From: JAHEEL01 sp963700375
Lineage (GTDB): Bacteria; Actinomycetota; Acidimicrobiia; Spongiisociales; UBA5794
Length of the DNA stretch: 64,000 nt
Assembly (NCBI GenBank): GCA_963700375.1
Contig: CAVOXF010000005.1
Location: 124,001-188,000, forward strand
Direction: 5' to 3'
The first letter of the stretch is position 1; each line of letters starts with the position of its first letter. The notes beneath the pieces are model-generated. The model had not been told where the DNA came from, made no database searches, and saw only the letters and a list, made by a program, of their open reading frames with translations. Below, piece after piece: positions 25,214-33,045 of the stretch. The translations under genes and the position numbers were made by a program.

Positions 25214-26233
25214 CTACTTGATACCCAGGTACTGGTCCGTACGAGCAACGGCCTCGGGGCCGGTTGCCTGCATCTCCATCGAAGCACGCACCGCATCGAT
25301 CGTCTCGGGAATCGTCACCGATTCCTGCGGAATGTTGATAGCGAAGACGACATCGTCACCGGACAGACCCACCGTCTCTTCAAAGAGACCAATCTCGTAC
25401 ATGTCGCCACGCGGATACTCCATGTAGCGCGCCCATTGGAACAGCGATGAGTTCGAGTTGAAGCCTTCGTCGATCCGCACAACCATGATCCGCGGGTAAG
25501 CCCTGAAGGCAGCGATGGCCTCTTCCACGGAAATCTTCTCCTTCGGCGATGCCGAGATGGTGATGATGTGACCGTGAGTGACCGGCGTGTGGACCAACAG
25601 ACCGGTTGCGTCCACGCCTTCCATGATGTTCATGAGGTCGACGGCCTGATGGTTCGGGATCGGCTCTATCTGCAGAACATTCGTCAGCCCTCGATGGGTA
25701 TCCCCCGGATCGGCAACACGGCGAATGATCGTGATGAAGGTCTTCGAAACGCCAACGGCCTTGTGGATAGCGTCCACTGCCCGGATAAGCCCCGTCGTAT
25801 TGCACGAAGTGAGTTTGAGATAGTCAACTCCGAGACCCTTCTCATAATTGACGGTGCCGTGGAAGAAGACATCGGCGACTTCCGCCGACTCCCCACCCTG
25901 GAAAACCGCTTTCACGCCTGCAGCCAGATACTTCTCTTTGTTCTTTGCGCCAATCCCACCCGGTGCCGAGTCGAGCATGATGTCGACCTCGCCGAGCAGA
26001 TCGTCGAAGCTGCCCGTAACGGGAATACCGGCGGCTTCCAGACCCTGCTCGGAACCGGGAACGGCAGCAAAGAGATTGAAGGGCATGCCGCGCGCCTTGA
26101 GCGCCCGTACTGCCATAGTCGGAGCGACGTCGGCGACGCCGACCAACTCCATGTCTCCCTGCATCGCCACGCCCGCCGCGAGGCGGTTGCCGATCACTCC
26201 ATAGCCGGCAACGCCGACCTTAACCTTGCTCAT
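25214..26233 (-). CDS. Type II (archaeal-like) GAPDH homologue, candidate sulfolactaldehyde dehydrogenase
   Basis: A 339-residue homologue of archaeal glyceraldehyde-3-phosphate dehydrogenase. The Rossmann start is VGVAGYGVIGNRLA (residues 6-19). The catalytic Cys is C144 in LTSCNTTGL, and a His motif HTPVTHGHII follows near residue 230. AAGGAG lies before the ATG at 26233. Bacterial glycolysis normally uses type I GAPDH, so an operon-borne type II enzyme is unexpected. 3-Sulfolactaldehyde is a near isostere of glyceraldehyde 3-phosphate with sulfonate for phosphate, so oxidation of sulfolactaldehyde is an attractive role here. This is inference; an ordinary GAPDH role is possible. Confidence 0.85.
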   Translation of the reverse strand: MSKVKVGVAGYGVIGNRLAAGVAMQGDMELVGVADVAPTMAVRALKARGMPFNLFAAVPGSEQGLEAAGIPVTGSFDDLLGEVDIMLDSAPGGIGAKNKEKYLAAGVKAVFQGGESAEVADVFFHGTVNYEKGLGVDYLKLTSCNTTGLIRAVDAIHKAVGVSKTFITIIRRVADPGDTHRGLTNVLQIEPIPNHQAVDLMNIMEGVDATGLLVHTPVTHGHIITISASPKEKISVEEAIAAFRAYPRIMVVRIDEGFNSNSSLFQWARYMEYPRGDMYEIGLFEETVGLSGDDVVFAINIPQESVTIPETIDAVRASMEMQATGPEAVARTDQYLGIK

Positions 26234-26253
26234 ATCCTGCTCCTTGCTCGGTC

Positions 26254-27675
26254 CTACAGGGCGATTACTGGGATTCTCCAGCAATCCGCCAACGCTTCCA
26301 ATTCTTCGCGGTACTCGCCGTAGACGATGCCAAAATGGTGCTCGAGTCCTTCTCTCATGATGGTGGCCGTCACCTCCGACGCCGGCTTACCAAAGTCGAC
26401 AACACCGGCGGTTCCGGAAAAGGCCAGAGGCGCATCCATCATCGATCCCGACCCGATGACCAGCGAATGCACCCCACCGGATTGACTCAGCCGGGCCAAC
26501 GTGACTCGTCCCGGACGCAGCGCAAATTCATTGAGGAGCGGGAGCTTCCGGTTGGAGTGGACCGTTCCCACCGCGGAGCCGTCGGAGGGTGCCATGTGCA
26601 TGGGGGCCAGCCCGCAATGCCACAACACTCCGGTCGTTCCGACGGTATCCATCTCGACGATGTCCGCGACGAAGGCCGGCTCGCCGGCGATGTGCTGCAG
26701 CAGCAGAGCGGTCACGTTGCCGTAGACATCTGCTTCACAGGTCCCCGGGATGCCGTCGTCGATCAACATGCTCTGCGGGGAACACGCGGCTCCACCGTAT
26801 TCGGTGAAGCACTCCGGCCAACACCTGGTGGCGACCCCCGACCAGCCGCCGTCGGCAATCAGTCCGTTGAGTCCGCCGTACAGGCTGAGCGACTTGTTTA
26901 GCGATTCCTGATCGAGATCGTCGAGGCTCCCCAAGGCGGCGGTTGCTCTCTCCCGTGTCGCTGCCACCACGTCGGGCTCGACGGCCGCTGCCTGTCCAAA
27001 CAGGTCTTCGAGTTCCTTCCGTTCGACGGTCACTCCGGTGAGTCTGGTGAGAGTGTCCGGGTCGTACCCGCACGGATCAAAGCCGATCGGATGGTCACCG
27101 ATGACGCCGATCGTGGTTCCGGACAGCTTGGAGGCAACCACAGCTGCCTTGGCTGCCGCGGTCGTCGAAACGTCCTTGGGCTGGCGTCGCTGCGACGCTC
27201 GGTGCCCAATCTCACCCGCCAGCAGGCGCTCGATATCGCCAACAGCACCAGCGTCAGTGGCGTAGCGGTGGACGTAGTCGAAGTTGCTGCCGGCTTTGAC
27301 AAGGGCGTACGCCGCGAGGTTGACGCCGCAGAATGAGTTGAGGCGAAGCCGACCGCCGGTGCGCTCCTCAGGGAAGGTCCACAAGATGATCGGCGCATCG
27401 AACCTGGCACCGATCGCCTCCGTCATCGACGAATCGGTGAACGACACTTGGAGCAACAGGAGGGCATCGAGTTGCTGTCCATCGAACTGGCTCAGTGCGT
27501 GCTCGGTCGCCGCAGCATCGAACAACAGATCGGCACTTCCCACTAACTCAGCGTCCAAGCCGGCCAACGTGTTCATTGCTGTTGCCGACACCTGCTCGGC
27601 GTATGGAACGTCGAACGTGGGACGGGCCAGCGCCAGAACACCGACACGGAACTCAGGGTCTCCCATCTCCGTCAT
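26254..27675 (-). CDS. L-fucose/L-arabinose isomerase-fold protein, candidate sulfoquinovose isomerase
   Basis: A 473-residue protein of the L-fucose isomerase-related superfamily. The N-terminal two-thirds form Rossmann-like units; IGVIGDHPIGFDP is a recognisable family stretch. Acidic metal-ligand candidates are in CWPECFTEYGG and GTCEADVYGN, with His in HCGLAPMH. Members interconvert aldoses and ketoses or are uncharacterised. Its start overlaps the transaldolase stop (ATGA), so the two are co-translated. An aldose-to-ketose isomerase just ahead of a transaldolase is what a transaldolase-type sulfosugar route needs (sulfoquinovose to 6-deoxy-6-sulfofructose). The substrate is inferred from context only. 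Confidence 0.78.
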   Translation of the reverse strand: MTEMGDPEFRVGVLALARPTFDVPYAEQVSATAMNTLAGLDAELVGSADLLFDAAATEHALSQFDGQQLDALLLLQVSFTDSSMTEAIGARFDAPIILWTFPEERTGGRLRLNSFCGVNLAAYALVKAGSNFDYVHRYATDAGAVGDIERLLAGEIGHRASQRRQPKDVSTTAAAKAAVVASKLSGTTIGVIGDHPIGFDPCGYDPDTLTRLTGVTVERKELEDLFGQAAAVEPDVVAATRERATAALGSLDDLDQESLNKSLSLYGGLNGLIADGGWSGVATRCWPECFTEYGGAACSPQSMLIDDGIPGTCEADVYGNVTALLLQHIAGEPAFVADIVEMDTVGTTGVLWHCGLAPMHMAPSDGSAVGTVHSNRKLPLLNEFALRPGRVTLARLSQSGGVHSLVIGSGSMMDAPLAFSGTAGVVDFGKPASEVTATIMREGLEHHFGIVYGEYREELEALADCWRIPVIAL

Positions 27676-28334
27676 TCGTAGGGAGTGTCGTCCCAGAAGT
27701 TCTGGAACTTGCCAAGACCGACGTCGGTATACGGGTGGTCGAACGAATCTTGGAAGACCGGCATGCCCGCGGTAACAATGTCGGCACCACTGACGGCAGC
27801 GTTGGTGATCTGTCGCGCATTGCGAGCAGCGGCAACAATGATCTCGGTGTCGAAGCCGAAGTTGTTGCGAATCGTGGTCACCTCATCAATGAAGTGGATG
27901 ACCTCTTCGCCGTTGCTTTCCTTCCAGCCGATGAACGGGGAGACATAGGCCGCTCCCATTCGCATCGCCTGCAATGCCTGCGCCGCGGAGAACACGAGAG
28001 TTAGGTTCGACTTGATGTCCGCGGCGGCGAGTTCGTAGACCGCCTTGAATCCCGCCTCTCTTGCCGGGAGCTTGATGACGAAGTTTGGCGACAGAGCGGC
28101 GAGCTTCTTGCCTTCTGCAACCATCTCCCTCCAATCATCGAGATGCGGATTCACCTCCACGCTGATGGGCTTGTCGGTCCCGGCAAAGATGTCCGCGATT
28201 TCCTTGATCACGGTCATGAACGGCTTGCCGGAAACCTGCACATGACGCGGGTTGGTGGTGACACCGTCGATGTCCCACATCTCCAGCGCGTGCTTGATCT
28301 CGTCGGTCATTGCGCTGTCTAGAAAGAACTTCAT
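27672..28334 (-). CDS. FSA/MipB-type transaldolase, candidate 6-deoxy-6-sulfofructose transaldolase
   Basis: A 220-residue class I transaldolase/fructose-6-phosphate aldolase, exactly the length of the FSA group. It begins KFFLDSA, contains GVTTNP, and has the Schiff-base lysine K88 in FVIKLP. SNLTLVFSAAQAL and AYVSPFIGW are typical barrel segments. It overlaps the SlcC-like gene (ATGA at 28331-28334) and the isomerase gene (ATGA at 27672-27675). In the sulfo-TAL pathway a transaldolase splits 6-deoxy-6-sulfofructose, passing the C3 unit to glyceraldehyde 3-phosphate. The neighbouring suyAB, slcC-like and comC-like genes make that role likely, though not proven. Confidence 0.85.
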   Translation of the reverse strand: MKFFLDSAMTDEIKHALEMWDIDGVTTNPRHVQVSGKPFMTVIKEIADIFAGTDKPISVEVNPHLDDWREMVAEGKKLAALSPNFVIKLPAREAGFKAVYELAAADIKSNLTLVFSAAQALQAMRMGAAYVSPFIGWKESNGEEVIHFIDEVTTIRNNFGFDTEIIVAAARNARQITNAAVSGADIVTAGMPVFQDSFDHPYTDVGLGKFQNFWDDTPYE

Positions 28335-29284
28335 CTCATCTCCGTGCTTGGCTCGTGGTTGTCGAGGGTCTTCCTCACGTTCTCTACCGTCACGCCGTTC
28401 ACCCGCTCGTTTGACTCGGTGGTCAGACCGGCGATGTGCGGGGTGAGAATCACGTTGTCGAGGTCGGCGAACATCTCAGCTGCGGTGGCAGTGAGGGGCT
28501 CGGTTTCGAACACGTCGAGTGCCGCGCCCGCAATGTGCCCGTTGCGGATGGCGGCGGCGAGAGCGGCGTCGTCAACGACCCCGCCGCGGGAAGTGTTGAC
28601 GATGATGGCGCCCGATCTCATTGTGCCGAGGGTATCTGCGTTGATGAGGTGCCGGGTGGAATCCGTCAGCGGAACATGAAGGCTGATCGCATCGGACCGG
28701 GCCAACAGGTCGGCGAGATTGTCGACGCGAGCGACACCGATCCACGCCGGATCGTCGGCAGTCAAGAACGGATCGAAGGCGGCCACCGTCATTCCAAACG
28801 CGGTGGCGCGTTCCGCCACCATTCGGGCAATACCGCCCAGACCGACCAGCCCCAACGTCTTGCCGCTCGTCTCACGTCCCTGGAGGGCTTCACGCGGCCA
28901 CGCCCCATCAACCATCCGATCCCGCGCCTGGTAGGCGCCGCGGAACAACATCATCACCGATGCGATCACATACTCGGCGACTGCTCTGCTATTGGCGCCC
29001 GTAGCCGGGTGGACCGTGATGCCTCGCCGCTGGCACGCACCCATGTCGATGTTGTCCAGCCCAACTCCGAGTCGTCCGACCACGCGCAGCCGGGGCGCAG
29101 CCGTCAGGAGCTCCTCATCCACCTGGGTGCGGTTGCGCACGATGATCGCTTCGGCGTCTGCTACTGCAGTCAGAAGCGCGGATCGCTCGTCTACGAGCTC
29201 GGGATCAAACAAGACCTCGTACTCGGCCCGCAATGGAGCAAGCGCGGCTTCGTTCATGAATTCAGATACAACAACCAGCGGCAT
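28331..29284 (-). CDS. slcC: D-isomer 2-hydroxyacid dehydrogenase, candidate (S)-sulfolactate dehydrogenase
   Basis: A 317-residue NAD-dependent D-2-hydroxyacid dehydrogenase. The nucleotide motif GLVGLGGIA is near residues 145-153, the substrate-binding VGRLGVGLDNID near 69-80. The catalytic Arg is in NTSRGGVVDD, Glu in DVFETEPL and His in LTPHIAGLTTES. SlcC, which oxidises (S)-sulfolactate to sulfopyruvate, belongs to this family, and the N-terminal VVVSEFMNEAAL resembles SlcC as I know it. It is the first gene of the leftward operon, directly below the LacI-type operator. GAGGTGACG precedes the ATG. A 3-phosphoglycerate dehydrogenase-like role is the alternative. Confidence 0.82.
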   Translation of the reverse strand: MPLVVVSEFMNEAALAPLRAEYEVLFDPELVDERSALLTAVADAEAIIVRNRTQVDEELLTAAPRLRVVGRLGVGLDNIDMGACQRRGITVHPATGANSRAVAEYVIASVMMLFRGAYQARDRMVDGAWPREALQGRETSGKTLGLVGLGGIARMVAERATAFGMTVAAFDPFLTADDPAWIGVARVDNLADLLARSDAISLHVPLTDSTRHLINADTLGTMRSGAIIVNTSRGGVVDDAALAAAIRNGHIAGAALDVFETEPLTATAAEMFADLDNVILTPHIAGLTTESNERVNGVTVENVRKTLDNHEPSTEMR

Positions 29285-29308
29285 CGTCACCTCGTCAGAT
29301 TCATCGCG

Positions 29309-29340
29309 TCCCATCAATGGAACCGGTTCCGTTGATGGGA
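29309..29340. promoter_or_regulatory. LacI-family-type operator palindrome
   Basis: A 32-nt near-perfect palindrome with one mismatched pair: arms TCCCATCAA/TTGATGGGA around GGAACCGGTTCC, centred on CCGG. It lies 25-56 nt before the slcC-like start in the divergent control region. The CG-centred GGAACCGGTTCC core is typical of LacI-family repressor sites. No LacI gene lies in the window. Confidence 0.7.
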
Positions 29341-29532
29341 CTGAGGAATGTCACCCGATCAGTTTCTCGGGAACCCGGAGTCTTCGACTCAAGGTTGGGA
29401 GACTACTACCAGACGTTTTCGAGTCGAATTCCGAGGCTGAACCAGCGATCGAGTGGCATGAGGATTCTGGCAGCCGGGCCATCACCCGCCCAATCTCGAT
29501 GCCACATAGTGCCAGGTGTGAGTCAACTCGGT

Positions 29533-29560
29533 TTGGCGAGTCACAGGCTGCCGGTATAGT
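29533..29560 (+). promoter_or_regulatory. Candidate promoter of the ABC transporter operon
   Basis: TTGGCG (29533-29538), a 16-nt spacer and TATAGT (29555-29560), about 40 nt ahead of the binding-protein start. Confidence 0.45.
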
Positions 29561-29601
29561 TACTGCAGTATCGGCGCGAGGTCGATACTCAAGGAGGAGA
29601 A

Positions 29602-31017
29602 ATGACAAAACGACTACTTGTGGCGTTGTTCGTGCTTGCGTTGGTTGCTGCTGCCTGCAGTAGCGATAGCGATGACACGACGACGACCGCCGCAGCCGGC
29701 GGGGGCGAAACAACGACGACCGCCGCAGCCGGCGGGGGCGAAACAACGACGACCGCCGCAGCCGGCGGGGACGAAACAACGACGACCGAAGCTCCAATGA
29801 TGGACTTGGCAGGTACGAGCGTCACCGTGTTCTCATCAGAGGACGGCGTTGACGAGGCGACAGGGATTCAACGGGCCCTCGACGTCTTCGCCGCCGAGAC
29901 CGGAATAGAAATCACGCACACTGGTGCTCGTGACTTCTCCGACCAGATCAACGCTCAGGCGGTCGGTGGCAATCCACCGGACATCGCGATGTTCCCGCAG
30001 CCCGGCAAGGTGAAGGACTTTGCGGCACAGGGCTACTTGCTACCGCTCGACCCGGCAGTCGACGCAGCCGTCAGGCCGCAGTGGCCGGCCGGTACGCTTG
30101 AGACCTACTCGGTTGACGGAGTGGCGTATGCGGTTCAGGCCAAGACCGACCTCAAGTCGATCGTTTGGTACAACACTCAGGTGTTCGCCGACGGTGGCTA
30201 CGCGATCCCGACGACCCTCACCGAATTGTTCGATCTCAGCAATCAGATGATCGCTGACGGTGTAACCCCATGGTGCATCGGTATCGAGTCCGGTCCGGCT
30301 ACCGGTTGGACGTTCACTGACTGGATGGAAGACATGATGCTGCGGCTCGAAGGGCCAGAGGCATACGACGAGTGGACCTCGGGCGTCCTCAAGTTCAGCG
30401 ACCCGCGCGTCGTCGCCGTAGGCGAAGCCATCCTCAACGTCTGGAACACGCCCGGCAACACATACGCTGCTGGCGGCTCGATTGCAGCCACCGCGCACAG
30501 TGCCGACAACGGGCCGCCGCTCGCTGACGGGACGTGCGCCATGGTTCGCCAGGCTTCGTTCTTCGCAGCGTTCCTGCCCGAGGGCACGCCCGTGGGACCG
30601 GACGGCGCAGTGAACACGTTCTACTTCCCGGCCGCCGATGCGTCCTCGTCACCGGTGCTCACCGCCGGCAACTCGGCCGCAGCCTTCCGGGACGCACCTG
30701 AGGTGTGGGCCGTCATGGAGTACCTGGGCTCGACTCAGTACGCCGAGGAGCGCCAGAAGGCGCAGCGGGAGATCAAGGGCGGCGACGCCTCCGGTTTCCT
30801 CACTGCGAACCTGGGTGTGGACCTCAGCCTGTGGAATGACCTCGAGGCGGGATTCATTTCGATCCTCGCCTCGGCCGATCCGGCCCGCTTCGACGGCTCG
30901 GACCTCATGCCCGCAGCCGTAGGAGCCGGAAGCTTCTGGACAGAGGGAACCAGCGCGGTCAACGGCGACAAGAGTGTTGCGGACGCCTTCGCGGCGATAG
31001 ATGCCACCTGGCCGTAA
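29602..31017 (+). CDS. Sugar ABC transporter substrate-binding lipoprotein
   Basis: A 471-residue extracytoplasmic binding protein of family 1. The lipobox AAACS lies at about residues 16-20. It is followed by a linker of three 11-residue repeats (TTTTAAAGGGE type) and then the two-lobed binding domain, from about residue 68 to the end (alpha-glucoside/AglE-like in appearance). AAGGAGGAG lies just before the ATG. It would capture the sulfosugar or its glycoside and deliver it to the permeases downstream. Divergent transcription from the suyAB operon, with a shared control region, ties the two arms together. Confidence 0.9.
   Translation: MTKRLLVALFVLALVAAACSSDSDDTTTTAAAGGGETTTTAAAGGGETTTTAAAGGDETTTTEAPMMDLAGTSVTVFSSEDGVDEATGIQRALDVFAAETGIEITHTGARDFSDQINAQAVGGNPPDIAMFPQPGKVKDFAAQGYLLPLDPAVDAAVRPQWPAGTLETYSVDGVAYAVQAKTDLKSIVWYNTQVFADGGYAIPTTLTELFDLSNQMIADGVTPWCIGIESGPATGWTFTDWMEDMMLRLEGPEAYDEWTSGVLKFSDPRVVAVGEAILNVWNTPGNTYAAGGSIAATAHSADNGPPLADGTCAMVRQASFFAAFLPEGTPVGPDGAVNTFYFPAADASSSPVLTAGNSAAAFRDAPEVWAVMEYLGSTQYAEERQKAQREIKGGDASGFLTANLGVDLSLWNDLEAGFISILASADPARFDGSDLMPAAVGAGSFWTEGTSAVNGDKSVADAFAAIDATWP
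29680..29790 (+). repeat. 33-bp tandem repeat in the binding-protein linker
   Basis: Three near-identical 33-bp units (ACGACGACCGCCGCAGCCGG then CGGGGGCGAAACA) encode the TTTTAAAGGGE linker repeats; the third differs at one base (GGD). A fourth partial unit follows. Confidence 0.85.
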
Positions 31018-31046
31018 ACGGATAAGCACAAGACATGACGAACAAA

Positions 31047-31079
31047 GGAGGGCCGGCCTGCATCGCAGGCCGGCCCTCC
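31047..31079 (+). terminator. Strong hairpin between binding-protein and permease genes
   Basis: A perfect 15-bp stem (GGAGGGCCGGCCTGC, loop ATC, GCAGGCCGGCCCTCC) starts 30 nt after the binding-protein stop. It probably acts as a partial terminator or RNA-stabilising stem that lets the binding protein be made in excess of the permeases. Confidence 0.8.
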
Positions 31080-31146
31080 TCGCGTTCGCCATGAGTGTCC
31101 TGTCCGAACTAGATTGCAGAACGCACCGGAATCGGGAGGGAGCGCA

Positions 31147-33045
31147 ATGAACAGACTCGCCGTCACCGTACTGGGTATCGTCGCTGCTGTCGGCTTCAGT
31201 GGGATCGTGTTCATCGGCGTGAACAAGCTCTTCGACCTCACAGAAGATCGGTACCCCCTGTACAGCGGCATTGCCGGAGGAATCCTATCCGGAGGAGTGT
31301 TTGCACTGCTCTGGGGGAATCGAATGCTCCAGTCACCCGTGGCAACAACCATCGCGGCAGTCATTATCGGCGCTGCAATCGGATTTGCCTTGGGCACTCT
31401 CGAACAAAGCACACAACGATTGGCTGCCGGCATCGCAGGTGGCGTTGCCCTCGGCCTGTTGCTTGGTTTCTCGGCGCAGGAGACGGTGTGGCCATCACTC
31501 GACCCGGTTGGGATCATCATCGGTCTACTGATCGGTACCGGACTCGGTTTCCTGCTGTGGGTAGGCGGTGGACGACAGCAGAGCAAGATGATATCGAGGC
31601 TCTTCGCCGGCGCCGCTGTCGGCTGGCTTCTCGGCGCCTGGGTCGCCACCACCCTGGACGGCTCACGGGCCGAGGTCATCGTCGTTGCCGTTGTCCTTGG
31701 AGGACTGATCGGAGTGGCCGTCGGTGGGCGTCCTCATCCGGATCAGAGGGAGCGGGTCGATATCGCCGTCGGAAGCCGCAAGTACATCTTCCTCGCACCT
31801 GCACTGGTTTTCGTGACGGCAGCCCTCGTGATTCCATTGGGCCGAACCATCTGGCTCGGCTTCCTCACCGGCAACCCCAAGGAGCTCACGTGGACCGGAC
31901 TCAGCAACTACACGGAGCTGTTGACCGACCCCGGGATGATCAACTTCGGCAACCTCGGCGGAATTGTCGGGAGCAAGCTCTTCTGGGGCGCTGTTTTGTT
32001 GCTCGGCTTGGGCGCGGTCATCGGCAGATGGCTCGGGCGCCGCGTAGGGATGGGCTTCTCCGCCGGCGGTGGTAGTCTCACCCTCCTGGCCGCCGGCATG
32101 ATATTGCTGGGGTTTGCGATCTTCACCAGCCTCCGTGGGACCATCCCCAACAACCTCTGGTGGATCTTCTCCGTGATCATCTTCGCGGTGTCGCTGGGTC
32201 TTGCGGTTGCGGTCCTGGCCGACCGCTCCAAAGGCGAGAACATCGCAAAATCGCTGATCTTCCTCCCCATGGCAATCAGCTTCGTCGGAGCCTCGGTCAT
32301 CTGGCGTCTCATCTACGTCGCCCGCCCTCCCCAGGACCCGCAGACCGGCGTGTTCAACGCGCTATGGGTCATGCTTGGCGAGTGGAGCAACTCTGGTCCG
32401 GCCAGCGCAACGGTCTCACTCATACTGGCCCTCATCGTCGCTGGACTCCTCTATCTGGCGTGGCGGGCGTGGCAGGCAGATTCCAGCGCCATCGTCGCTG
32501 GTTCGCTTGTGATCAGCGCAGTACTGGGCTATCTGATCTTCCGGTTCCTTGGACCGGGCATCGGTGGATACGCAGTCAGCGAAGTCACCGGCGAGGTCAT
32601 CCCCGATCCCGTCCTGTTCATTCAGCAGGGTCCCTGGAACAACTTCTGGATGATGGTCGTATTCATCTGGATTCAGACCGGCTTCGCAATGGTGATCTTC
32701 TCGGCCGCGATCAAGGCCGTACCCGGTGACTTGCTGGAAGCAGCCAGAATCGACGGCGCCACCGAGTCGCAAACCTTCTGGCGGGTGACGGTGCCACAAA
32801 TCGCCCCCACGATCGGGGTGGTGATCACAACACTCATCGTTACGGTGCTGAAAGTGTTTGATATTCCCAAGGTCATGACCAACGGCAACTTCGACACTCA
32901 GGTGCTGGCCAACGAAATGTGGCAGCGGGCCTTCACCGAGCTGAACTTCGGTCTCGGGTCAGCAGTTGCGGTGCTCCTGTTCATCGGCGTGCTCCCGGTG
33001 ATGGCCATGAACATCCGGCGGATGCAGAGAGAGAGGCTGGGATGA
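31147..33045 (+). CDS. Sugar ABC transporter permease, MalF type, with N-terminal membrane extension
   Basis: A 632-residue permease, about twice the usual 300. Residues 1-205 form a Gly-rich block of hydrophobic helices with no transporter motif. The MalF-like part follows from YIFLAPALVFV (about 215), with a long extra insertion carrying four or more helices. The conserved EAA loop reads EAARIDGATESQTFWRVTVP near residue 537, as needed to contact the ATPase. The ATG at 31147 is preceded by GGGAGCGCA. Long permeases of this kind occur in actinobacterial alpha-glucoside-type importers. It overlaps the next permease by 4 nt. Confidence 0.88.
   Translation: MNRLAVTVLGIVAAVGFSGIVFIGVNKLFDLTEDRYPLYSGIAGGILSGGVFALLWGNRMLQSPVATTIAAVIIGAAIGFALGTLEQSTQRLAAGIAGGVALGLLLGFSAQETVWPSLDPVGIIIGLLIGTGLGFLLWVGGGRQQSKMISRLFAGAAVGWLLGAWVATTLDGSRAEVIVVAVVLGGLIGVAVGGRPHPDQRERVDIAVGSRKYIFLAPALVFVTAALVIPLGRTIWLGFLTGNPKELTWTGLSNYTELLTDPGMINFGNLGGIVGSKLFWGAVLLLGLGAVIGRWLGRRVGMGFSAGGGSLTLLAAGMILLGFAIFTSLRGTIPNNLWWIFSVIIFAVSLGLAVAVLADRSKGENIAKSLIFLPMAISFVGASVIWRLIYVARPPQDPQTGVFNALWVMLGEWSNSGPASATVSLILALIVAGLLYLAWRAWQADSSAIVAGSLVISAVLGYLIFRFLGPGIGGYAVSEVTGEVIPDPVLFIQQGPWNNFWMMVVFIWIQTGFAMVIFSAAIKAVPGDLLEAARIDGATESQTFWRVTVPQIAPTIGVVITTLIVTVLKVFDIPKVMTNGNFDTQVLANEMWQRAFTELNFGLGSAVAVLLFIGVLPVMAMNIRRMQRERLG

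Larger units (their letters stand above)
29285..29601. promoter_or_regulatory. Divergent control region of the sulfonate cluster
   Basis: The 317-nt gap between the SlcC-like gene (leftward) and the binding-protein gene (rightward) holds the operator palindrome at 29309-29340. It also holds a TACTGCAGTA palindrome at 29561-29570 and the rightward promoter elements given separately. Confidence 0.6.

Noticed and set aside
27672..28334. Transaldolase as the housekeeping pentose-phosphate enzyme
   Set aside because: It is of the short FSA type and is translationally coupled to the sulfonate genes; a housekeeping role is not excluded but is less likely.
29680..29790. Repeats in the binding-protein gene as a CRISPR array
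   Set aside because: The units are contiguous without spacers and are translated in frame as a Thr/Ala/Gly linker; no cas gene is near.
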